A DNA stretch of 64,000 bases from Amanita rubescens. Taxonomy: Eukaryota > Basidiomycota > Agaricomycetes > Agaricales > Amanitaceae. Shown piece by piece: positions 44,589 to 54,195 of this stretch. The stretch's first letter is position 1, and every line of letters starts with the position of its first letter. The position numbers were made by a program, and so were the translations under genes. The stretch covers positions 1 to 64,000 of the forward strand of contig WION01000205.1 of assembly GCA_015039365.1 (NCBI GenBank). Reading direction: 5' to 3'. The notes beneath the pieces are model-generated. The model was not told where the DNA came from, did not search any database, and saw only the letters and a list, made by a program, of their open reading frames with translations.

Positions 44589-47331
44589 ATGTCTTCCTCA
44601 GCAAAGTTAAAAAAGTGGCTGAATGTACCTGACCCATCAGTTAACCATAACAATGCTAGAGAGAAGCACTTAGAAGGCTCTGGTCAGTGGCTCCTTGGGG
44701 ACAAGAGGTATATCAAATGGAAAGAACAATCCAACTCTTTCATGTGGATCAATGGCATTTGTGAGTGGGATCACAACAAACCAATATTGGTTGTATCTCA
44801 AGTACAATTGGTAGCTGGTTGTGGAAAAACACTCATTTGGTTAGTATCACCTTGTTTTACTCATATAATTGCTGAAAGTAAGGATAGTTCCACCATCATT
44901 GAGGATATCAAAGCCATTGTGCAGGCTCAGCCTGAAACTGGTTTCGCATATTTCTATTTTGACATCAATGACAAGGCAAAGCAGAGTTCCAGAAGTCTTA
45001 TTTCATCCTTAGTCTTGAATCTTACAGCCAAGTCCAACAATTATCTCTCCATGGACAAACTCTATAACAAGCATGACAAATTATCTCTCCCAACAAAGGA
45101 TGAACTTCTCACTCTGCTTATGGAGCTTCTGCAAGGCTTTGGACAAACTTATGTGGTTATTGATGCTTTGGATGAATGTGACGATGATTATCACAAGTTA
45201 TTTGATACAGTGATCAAAGTTATTCACAAGTGGCAATTGCCACATTTTCACCTCTTGGTGACCAGCAGGAGGGAGCAAGATATCATCATGAATATGGAAG
45301 AATTGGTCCCAACAGAACTGCACTTGTCTGCAGAATTAGTTGGTTCTGACATCATATCTTACATCAATTCAGCTATTGAAAATGATGGTAGATTGAAAAG
45401 ATGGAGCTCTGAAATACAACAGGACATAAAGGATTCACTAATCAGTGGTGCTAATGGAATGTATGTATAACCATGTGTCTTTTAAAGGAGGAGTTAAAGT
45501 GCTTGAGCAGGTTCCGTTGGGTTGCATGTCAAATTCAGGAGCTAAAGCACTGTCCAAGCCAGACAGTGCTTATGGAGACACTGAAAGCCCTTCCAAAGGA
45601 CCTAGAAACCACATATGATCAAATACTTCAGAGAATTGATGAAAAACAGATATCATTTGCAAAGATTATTCTACAATGGCTGGTGTTGGGGATGAGGCCT
45701 CTGGGACTTGAGGAGCTAGCCATTGTTGTGACATTTGATGCTTGCAGTGGCAACTTTGATTCCAACTTGGGATTGGCCCATCCTGATGATGTAATACATA
45801 TGTGCTCCAGTCTTGTAATAAAGACAGATGACAACAAAGTTCAACTGGCACATGCATCTGTGAAGGAGTATTTCCTGCACAAACCAAGACAAATTACCCT
45901 GTCTGATGTACAATTAGGACATGCTGCCATTGCACATTGCTGTTTGAGTTATATTCTGCTCCATTCTGAGTCAGAAGGACATCATATCTTCATAATTGAT
46001 TATCCAGCTGAATTTTGGTCCAATCACTACCAACTTAGCAACAAGAATGAAATCCTACAGGATCTAGCAAAAAGGTTTTTATGGGATCAACATGGTGCCT
46101 TTAAGAGATGGGGAAGACAAAATGATAATCATGCTGCCTTGTGGCTTGAAAATATATATACTGGGCCATCACCACTGCATTATGCTGTACTATTTGGCTT
46201 GCAAGACATCATAGAAACAACAATTAAAAGCAATAAAAGGAAAATCACAAGAAATGAATGGAGTTGGGCATACAGTGCACTGGTTGAAATTGCATCAGAG
46301 AATGGATATATTGGTATTGTTAGGCTTCTCTTGGACAAAGGTGCAAATGTGAATGCACAAGGTGTGAAACATGGCAATGCATTGCAAGCTGCATCAATGG
46401 GAGGAAATGCTGAAATTGTTAGGCTTCTCTTGGACAAAGGTGCAAATGTGAATGCACAAGGTGGGCATTATGGCAATGCATTGCAAGCTGCATCATTAAG
46501 AGGAAATGCTGAAATTGCCAGGCTTCTCTTGGACAAAGGTGCAAATGTGAATGCACAAGGTGGGGGATATAGCAATGCATTGCAAGCTGCATCATTGAGA
46601 GGAAATGCTGAAATTGCCAGGCTTCTCTTGGACAAAGGTGCAAATGTGAATGCACAAGGTGGGGAATATGGCAATGCATTGCAAGCTGCATCATGGGTGG
46701 GAAATGCTGAAATTTCCATGCTTCTCTTGGATAAAGGTGCAGATATGAATGCACAGGGTGGACTGTTTGGCAATGCATTGCAAGCTGCATCATGGGGAGG
46801 TAATGCTGAAATTGCCAGGCTTCTCTTGGACAAAGGTGCAAATGTGAATGCACAAGGTGGGGAATATGGCAATGCATTGCAAGCTGCACTATGGGGAGGA
46901 AACACTGAAATTGCCAGGCTTCTCTTGGACAAAGGTGCAAATGTGAATGCACAAGGTGGGGAATATGGCAATGCATTGCAAGCTGCATCATGGGGAGGAA
47001 ATGCTGAAATTGCCAGGCTTCTCTTGGACAAAGGTGCAGATGTGAATGCAAAAGGTGGAGAATATGGCAATGCATTGCAAGCTGCATCATGGGGAGGAAA
47101 TGCTGAAATTGCCAGGCTTCTCTTGGACAAAGGTGCAGATGTGAATGCAAAAGGTGGAGAATATGGCAATGCATTGCATGCTGCATCATGGGGAGGAAAT
47201 GCTGAAATTGCCAGGCTTCTCTTGGACAAAGGTGCAAATGTGAATGCACAAGGTGGAGAATATGGCAATGCATTGCATGCTGCATCAAGGGGAGGAAATG
47301 CTGAAATTGTTAGGCTTCTCTTGGACAAAGG
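44589..47331 (+). pseudogene. NACHT/ankyrin-repeat NLR-like gene, cut off by an LTR retroelement
   Basis: ATG 44589 (MSSSAKLKKWLNVPDP). Two introns around 44761-44888 join WINGI to SGCGKTLIC and then STIIEDIKAIVQAQ, so Walker A reads GISGCGKT. Walker B is TYVVIDALDECDD (near 45155), followed by FHLLVTSRRE. An intron after GANG ends in GCAG near 45508 and restores MFRWVACQIQEL (phase-consistent). Then come the helical region, VQLAHASVKEYF and about eleven 33-residue ankyrin repeats (from about 46265). The frame runs into the retroelement LTR at 47332 in the middle of a repeat and stops four codons later, so the natural C-terminus is gone. NACHT/ankyrin proteins in fungi are candidates for non-self recognition and programmed cell death (family knowledge). 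Strongly AT-rich. Confidence 0.85.
46310..47331 (+). repeat. Array of ~10 near-identical 99-bp ankyrin repeats
   Basis: Each 99-bp unit encodes GNAEIARLLLDKGANVNAQG followed by G-x-Y-GNALQAASWG. Copies differ by only a few bases (for example Asn/Asp at DKGA(N/D)VNA, and Gln/Lys at A(Q/K)GG). This implies recent expansion or ongoing homogenisation. The repeats leave all frames partly open, producing large spurious antisense ORFs. Confidence 0.93.
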
Positions 47332-47590
47332 TGTTAGGAGGTGATCCCGACACAATCACTAGGACACTCGAGACTAGAAACGCGGATGGGAAATGAGAAT
47401 AAGATTGCGTCTATGGACGACAGAAACAATCATAAGACTAAGGGACATGTAACTAGCGTTCAGATATATATACTCGTACTCGTCACTCCCACGCCGTCGT
47501 TCCGCGGAATTCTTAGGTAAACGTGGGAACTTCTTGTAACTAAAAGAAAAGAAAATGAAATGAAATAAAAACGAAATCTCGACCGTTACA
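47332..47590 (-). repeat. 3' LTR of the retroelement (~259 bp)
   Basis: On the minus strand it runs from TGTAACGG (47590) to CCTAACA (47332), giving TG...CA ends. It is immediately preceded by the purine tract GAAGAGGGGGTGG (47603-47591), as expected for plus-strand priming. The pol stop codon lies within the first bases of the LTR. The other end abuts ankyrin-repeat coding sequence. Confidence 0.8.
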
Positions 47591-49770
47591 CCACCCCCTC
47601 TTCAAGATTCTCGTCCCGAGAATCATCATCCTCGTCTGCTGTCTTCCGCATATGTTTCCACTCGGCCCACTTCTTATTCATGTTCTTTAGATACCCTTTG
47701 TCGAATTTTCCGTCTTCCCATCCGAATAGTCGTCGAGGGACTTGTGGGTCAGTATAGTTATGATACCTCTGGAAAAACTTGGCGGGCATCGCTAACGGTC
47801 TCGGTGCGCTCGGTTTCTTCTTATGAAACGCCTGAACTTTGCGATGGGCGTTTTCGAGGTTATCCGCTGGTTCCCATGTCGCCTCCTCATTTGGGTATCC
47901 TTTCCACTTCACTAAATATTCCAATCTCCCCGTCCGACTTCCTTTCTGCATCCTCTGTCTGCTATCGATCACTTCTTCCACTTCAAATTCCTTGTCCCTC
48001 TTCGTATAATCTTCTTCTTTCTTTTTGTCCCATTCTTTTTCTTGCTCTTTCTGTTTCGGGAATTTGGCTGGCGTATGGGGTTTCAACAGTACTTCGTTGA
48101 AGACGTTATAGATTTTCCAAGACGCTGGTATCTTAACCCGATAAGCCGCTAATCCCACTTTTTCTACTACTTCGTAAGGCCCCACAAACTTCCCTTCCAA
48201 CTTCTTTGTCACTCGTAGGGTGGGGAGGTTTTGCGCGCTGATGTATACCTTATCTCCTCTTCGATAATCTCGTGTTGGTTGCCTCTTTTTATCGTATTGT
48301 TTTCGCATATTTTCTGCCGCTCTATTCAGTCCTCGTCGTGCTTGATCGCATGCTTCCACCAGTCGATCAACCCATTCGTCTACCGCCTGCACCTTCCGTT
48401 CCACCGTCAATTCGAGCCCTTTATTGGGATTTCGCCCGTTATTCAAGAAGAAGGGAGAGAATCCCGTTGCTGAGTGTACTCGATCGTTATGGCAGAATTG
48501 GGCTACCGCCAGCCAATCACTCCAATCGTCTTGTTGATGATTTACGAACATCGTCAGGAATTCTTTTACTTCCTGATTTACTCGTTCGGTCTGTCCATCA
48601 GTTTGAGGGTGGTATGCCGTCGAAGGGTTGGCTTTGATCTGGAGTACATGGTATAATTCCTTCATGAATTTCGATACGAACTGTGGTCCTCTATCACTAA
48701 TTACTTTCTCCGGTATCCCGTGTTCTCTGAAAACATGATCTCGAAATAGTACCGCTACTCCTTCACTTGACAGTGTCGTATTCGTGGGTATGAAGTACGC
48801 CTTTTTGGTGAATCGGTCCACTACTACAAGTATCGCGTTGAATCCTTTGGATTCAGGTAACGGTCCAATCATGTCCACGGATATGACGCTCCACGGTCCT
48901 CTAGGTACTTCGTTGGGATGGAGGGGTGCTGCCTTCTTTTGTCGGTCTGGTTTTACTGTCTGACAGGTTCGGCAACTGCGTACATAGTCTTCCACATCTC
49001 TCCTCATTCCCGGCCACCAATAGTTTCGTAACATTAGTTCGATCGTTTTGTCTACTCCTGAGTGTCCCCAACGATGATGTTCCGCGATGAATTGTTCTCG
49101 CAGTTTTTGGACCTTCGGAATATACACCCTTTCTTGCCACGTCACCAATCCTCCTTCTCTCACTCGCCATCCGTCTTCTTTATTCTCCACCGCTCTCTCG
49201 ACCTTCTCCTCCCATTGCCTCCGATTTATCTTTCTCAACTCATTTTCCATTTTATGCAGATCATCTCCTTCTTCCCATACTCGTATGAAATATTCTTTTT
49301 TCAACAATGTCGTCCCTTCGTTATCCGCTTCTCCTTTATCATGATCCGCCCTGCGAGATAAGGCATCGGCCTTGGTGTTGGTTTTTCCGGGTCTGTGCTT
49401 TAGGATGAAGTTGTACTCCTGTAGATCTAGTACCCATCGCGCCTGTCTTCGATTGATGTTTTGAGGTTTTCGGAAATAAGTGAGATTTTGATGATCGGTT
49501 AGAATCTCAATCTGTTCTTCCGTTCCTTTCAAATAGTGAGACCATTCGTATAAGGCATGCATAACCGCCAACAGTTCTTTATCGTACACCTCGTAATTCC
49601 TTTCAGCGGGATTTAATGATTTTGAGATGAACGCTACTGGTCTCCACGTGCCGTCTTCTTGCTGTTGGGATAATACCGCTCCCATGGCAAAGTCCGATGC
49701 GTCCGTTTCTACTCGATATTTTCCTTTGTCTGACGGTATTCCGAGGCCGACTGAAAGGAAGGCTTCGGTT
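47586..49770 (-). pseudogene. Ty3/gypsy pol fragment: RNase H, integrase, chromodomain
   Basis: The frame from ATG 49685 is open for 699 codons and extends a little upstream (VETDASDFA). In order: RNase H-like region (residues 1-120, with LTDHQNLTYF and ADALSRR); HHCC integrase zinc finger (His203/204, His208, Cys238, Cys241); integrase core with Asp271 (VDMIGPL), Asp331 (SDRGPQF) and Glu367 (DGQTERVN). Then a GPYEVV-type C-terminal domain and a chromodomain near 580-650 (EYLVKWKGYPNEEATWEP). All catalytic integrase residues are intact, but reverse transcriptase is missing, so the copy is non-autonomous. The chromodomain marks it as a chromovirus, a clade that targets heterochromatin (family knowledge). 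Confidence 0.92.
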
Positions 49771-50110
49771 TTATGCTGGCGAGCTCAACGTGTGGGAATG
49801 TTCCCGTTAAAACCCGGCGAATTGCCGTGATGGGATCATATAATCAATGTACAATAGTGCACAGCTTCGTCAACGAACGCCCTCGCGCTGCAGCCGTATC
49901 CACTGCAACCTCCTGCATCCCACTGTACCCCACAGAGCTTCAGGTAAGTCAGGTTAAACCTGGATTTTGATGATGCTCACCCACTGCCCCCCCTTCCCTA
50001 GTGTTGACATCGGCTCGGTTATAGCCAGCCGTGAGCGTCCGCCTCCTTTGCCTTGGCCAATGATGCCGGGCGAATCCCAGAGGTTCCACTGGCCATGATG
50101 AGGCTGGCGC
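49771..50110. other. Breakpoint/intergenic stretch
   Basis: This holds the junction between the truncated retroelement and the 5' side of gene D. No gene or direct repeat was recognised. A short phrase GTGTTGACATC near 50003 recurs at 58141 ahead of the dead copy of D. Confidence 0.4.
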
Positions 50111-51355
50111 TTGCCACATGGTAGTGCCATCTACAAGCACTTGCATTCCCAGCACCCAGCCCCGCTTTCGCCCCTCAGTCCCAATATCTTGCTGTCGACC
50201 CCATCCACACTCTTGCATTCAGCAGCCGCTCTGGCTCTTGCACTTCAGAGACAGGTTCAATTTGAACAATTGCAGCAACAATTGTTGAATGAACAGATTA
50301 GGCTACAACGCCTCCGGAACATGCAAGTGATCACAATCAAAGGACGATTTGTCGTATGTACTCGCTTTTTCATTGTTTGTAACTCAACTAACAACTCCTA
50401 GGACGAGTTTATGGACCTTCCACTCCTCCGAACCCGCACACAACCCACTCAAACTATCACAGAAGGAAGGCAGTGCTCCAACAGCGGTAGTGACAGTGAA
50501 CCTGGGACTGATGCTTCTATCACCACCGTTGGCTCCGTAGTCATTGTCAACGTTGTCCCAGATCGCAGTGGAACTATTGTTGCTTGGCCAGCATGGGACG
50601 AACTGACCCTTCCCTCTCCAATGCGCAATATCACCCAACGCCATACTCACGTCGCTCCCAATAACACCCAACTTCAGCAGGCTTCTCTAGCATCAGAATA
50701 CAGATGCGATACCCCATCCCCTTCCACTTCCACCGACACTTCATGCACTGAGATGGAAACCGAAGATGAGCCCAAACTTGATGCAGATGGCGACAACCTT
50801 GCAAATCGTACCACCACTCCCTGCTGCAGCGATGGACACCTGTATATCAATGCTGTCCTGAACGCTGGCCAGAGACCTCAGCTGGATTTGCCTGTATACC
50901 CACATAGCCATGTATTGAGCTCGGGGTCTACACCCGCTTCAGCATCCGCATCTCCGTACTGCGCCCATAATGCCAATCATCAGCCACGATTTGGACCTCT
51001 CCGTGACCAGGCTGCCGCACTAGCTGGTGTAGGTGACTGTGACGCACACATCATCATTTCCGACGCTGCTGGCAGTACAGGCATCGTTGGCGAAAGCTTG
51101 AACATGGCCTTGGGTGTTGGTGTCGGCATAGATGGAATGGAGAGTTTGCAGGCCAATGACGATTTTGCGATGGGTGTGATGGGTGCAATGGGTGCAATGG
51201 GTGCGACAGTTGTGATTGTTCTGGATACGCACATATGGAGATTGAATACTTTGAACGCTATGATATTGGCTGGCAAATATATACTCTATGATACAGGATT
51301 TACTTTAAGTTGTACAGTGGGTAGTATGGATGAGTTGCGATATGTTGCGAACTAG
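50111..51355 (+). CDS. Hypothetical protein D, 398 aa
   Basis: Not recognised. Two exons, 50111-50353 and 50402-51355 (intron GTATGT...CCTAG), join in phase at RFV/DEFMDLP. Residues about 36-70 form a Gln/Leu-rich coiled coil (ALALQRQVQFEQLQQQ). The rest is Ser/Thr/Pro-rich and probably disordered, with acidic EMETEDEPKLDADGD and a Gly/Met/Ala-rich stretch near the C-terminus. A partial homologue at 58160-58752 carries stop codons. That the coding frame survives here but not there gives some support for a real gene. It lies head-to-tail with A' (converging). Confidence 0.5.
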
Positions 51356-51463
51356 TATCATAGAACGTACTGGTACAATCTTTTGAACAATAGGAATACA
51401 TAACCGGCATATGATTTGGAGCACATGGCAGTGCTAGGGGCGCATTAGGCACAGGATGACATG

Positions 51464-52770
51464 TTAATCCACCGCCATGGGGTTTGTTTCTCCCTGAGAG
51501 ATGGGTATGACATCAGCGATTTCCTTTCTGGTGTTTTCAGCGCCGTCATCATCCCGTTCTCCATCAACCCTCCTGCGCATTGTTACCTTTTCCTCTTCTT
51601 TATAATAATCAATATTCCTCTTCAACCGAGTGTTTTGCTTGAGTTTTTTGGTGCGAGTATCAGTATCATTCTGGGATAATGATTGCGTATTAAGCGGCAG
51701 GTACTACTATCTGTGATATAAATGATATGACTTGCCTGCGTAAAATTGGTGTCCATTATTGTTACGCTGCGTAGCACAGCATTCAGCTTATACATGCCTC
51801 CTCGAAGAGGTACAAGCATTAAGGTTGCTTTAACCTCTACTATGTCTCCGACACGAAAGCGCACAGGGGCAATTGTCTCATATCTGTGAATATAGTAGGT
51901 AGAATTAGTAATGATTACAAGAATATGTATGTTTGGCGCGGTAATCCTTACTTGATGGCATCTTTAATATCCATTTGACGGTTGTAGTACTTTACTTCGT
52001 TTTGCTCACAATGTATGAAATTATTGTTAACAAGACCTGCTAAGATGCCAGATGGATCAATGTCGCTTGTAAATGGAATTTGTTGTGCGTATGGTTCATG
52101 GTGTTTATTAGTGAAGTAGCGATTGGTGAAATGTAGACCAAGATGCTCATCGCAGTTACCAATAATAGTGGATTCCTGGAGTTTGTCTTCTGGTATGTGG
52201 CGTTCAAAAATGGATTGGATTTTACCGATAGTTTTGATACACTTTTCGAATCTTTCCGTACCAAACCCTGTTAATGTAACAGTTTGGCGTAAGAACCTCG
52301 TACGGTTCGCTGTTTGTCGTCTAAGATAAAATCATCATCTGCTGTTTGATTACGCCAATTGAAATGGATATGTGCTTTACCTTATTGTTTCTGTAAAAGG
52401 CGGCAGATCGTGTTGCCAAAGAACACCTTGTATGGTAACGACAACCTCTTCCAGTTCAGCAGGGTCCACCAATGCAATGTTGTCCTTTGCATAAACTAAG
52501 TGCCATATGTTGCTATTGTGGTTGGATTGATAAACGCGATATTTTGAAGTCCAATTTGTTGACTGTATAAAATTCAAATAATTGTTATACCAATAATATA
52601 GAAGCTAACATACGTTTGTTAAATCAGCTAGCTGGATGCCTGCATGTGAAGAAATTGATCGTTCCATAGCAATTTCTTCAAGCCTTTCACCTGGTATGGT
52701 TTTCGAATTGTATGAACATAAAATTCTGAAAAAACTTACTAGCACCTTTAGTGTCATAGTTGTCTTTCAT
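51464..52770 (-). CDS. Uncharacterised gene A' (paired with B'; paralogue of A)
   Basis: Start MKDNYDTKGA at 52770, then GERLEEIAMERSISSHAGIQ. Next is the exon STNWTSKYRVYQSNHNSN with ELEEVVVTIQGVLWQHDLPP, then a block with RTRFLRQTVTLTGFGTERFE and RYFTNKHHEP-like readings on 52060-52330. The barrel-like RFRVGDIVEVKATLMLVPLR lies near 51850. A GC-AG intron (51671-51735) joins NFTQ to a charged tail, NDTDTRTKKLKQN... through ...NPMAVD, stop at 51464. The order of blocks is the same as in A. No known domain. It is AT-richer than A. Divergent from B', 1.4 kb away. Confidence 0.72.
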
Positions 52771-53092
52771 CGTTGATATTGCTCAGTTTCTTAGTGTTTG
52801 TTTCGGAGAGTAGCAAGCAAAACTAGGAGGATAAGAGACGCTCTTCAGGTGCCATTCATCTGTACATAATAACAACCCAGGTCCCAGCCTAACGCCGTTA
52901 GTACTACAAGTTGCGTCGCTTGTTTCCCAGTATGGCGGCAAGGCTGAGCAGATTACCTCACTCCCGCTTTTCTGTGCTTGATTAGGCACAGTGGTACCCA
53001 AATGGGGGGCACTTAGTTGAGCTTAATATCCGTATACAGAAAAGATACTGATTGCGTTATTATACTATATTTAAATGCTTCTTTTTCCCCTT

Positions 53093-53322
53093 CAGCAGCT
53101 AGAGCACTTCAGAAATGCACCGGAGCTGTCCCGAGTGCCTGAAGCATCTGCCAGCTGCTAGAGCGTTTCAGAATCCCAGCAGCTAGAGCGCTTCATAAAT
53201 GCACCGGAGCTGTCCCGAGTGCCTGAATCATCTCCCAGCTGCTGAAGCGTTTCAGAATCCCAGCTGCTAGAGCGCTTCAGAAATGCACCGGAGTTGTTCC
53301 GAGTGCCTGAAGCATCTCCCAG
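53093..53322. repeat. 84-bp minisatellite between A' and B', ~2.8 copies
   Basis: Copies start at 53093, 53177 and 53261 (CAG(C/A)(A/T)GCTAGAGCGCTTCA... TGCACCGGAGCTGTCCCGAG...). Units contain the partly self-complementary words CAGCTGCTAGAGCG and CAGCTGCTGAAGCG. It lies in the shared promoter space of the divergent pair. Confidence 0.9.
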
Positions 53323-53399
53323 GAGGATTTGCTGATACATAATAGATAACCCTGGCAATTCATGATAACTCCAGAGAGAAGTCATCTGCTCTTTACCCG

Positions 53400-54020
53400 T
53401 CACCTTGGATTGCTTTGTTATTATTAAGATGTCTATCAATGCTTCTATAAAATATACCGATTGCATTTTTATACTATACTCATTATATTTTCTTCTCTGT
53501 TGAGCCGTCGTGAATTGTCAGGGTTATTTACACCCAATTCTGTAATTCCACATTGTACGATACCTAATACTCTTGACTTTCAGTACGTATTGGCCCTAAG
53601 TTCAACAATATGCTTGTTTTCTTCATAATTATAATATTATACATTTATTTCTGCAAATACTAGCAAGCATGCAATCTTGACTGTTAGAACTTAGTACTGC
53701 ATCGGTGCGGCGATGTTTGTCACCTTCCATATCAGTGAAACCAGGGGTGCTTCAACCTTCAGGCACTCCAGGAACATAATCCAGAGTACCTGAAGCTCAG
53801 TGTGCGCTCCTCCAGGGTTGTCATTACTTGTCATTGTGGGTTGATCACAGGATGCTCAAGTGCTCCTTGTCGTCATCATGGGTAAATGTTATTATCAAGA
53901 TGCGTACCACTGCATTCATAAAATATACCGGTTGAATATTTATGCTATACTTATTATGTTTCTCTTGGATGTGGAGCCGTCTTGAATTGCCAGGGATACG
54001 TATGTCTAATTCCAGTAATA
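53400..54020. repeat. Direct duplication, two ~120-bp copies about 470 bp apart
   Basis: ATTATTAAGATG... ATAAAATATACCGATTGCAT... GGAGCCGTC(G/T)TGAATTG(T/C)CAGGG occurs at about 53418-53525 and again at about 53892-53995. A shorter relative (GATTGCGTTATTATACTATAT) sits near 53049. These are repeats of unknown kind upstream of B'. Confidence 0.8.
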
Positions 54021-54195
54021 CTATACTAGAAATAGTACTACCATATAATATATAAGTCTCTGTGCCACGTAACTTCTACTCAGTAAAGTCGCCAACCCGC
54101 TAACCGTCTGCCACCCCCATCTTCATTTTTTCCACCGTTGCTCTGTTAAACCTTGCCACTTTCCACTATCTGTATCTCCTTGTTTATCTATAAAG

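Larger units (their letters stand above)
47332..49770 (-). mobile_element. Ty3/gypsy chromovirus retroelement, 5'-truncated
   Basis: The minus-strand element keeps a 3' LTR, a polypurine tract and the RNase H-integrase-chromodomain half of pol. Gag, protease, most of reverse transcriptase and the 5' LTR are missing. Homology fades near 49770, upstream of the sequence reading GKYRVETDASDFAMG. The right-hand part of the interrupted ankyrin gene is also absent there, so the deletion or rearrangement took both. Confidence 0.88.

Noticed and set aside
46419..47355. Two antisense ORFs of 289 and 295 aa
   Set aside because: They are mirror frames of the 99-bp ankyrin repeats, whose length keeps all frames in step.
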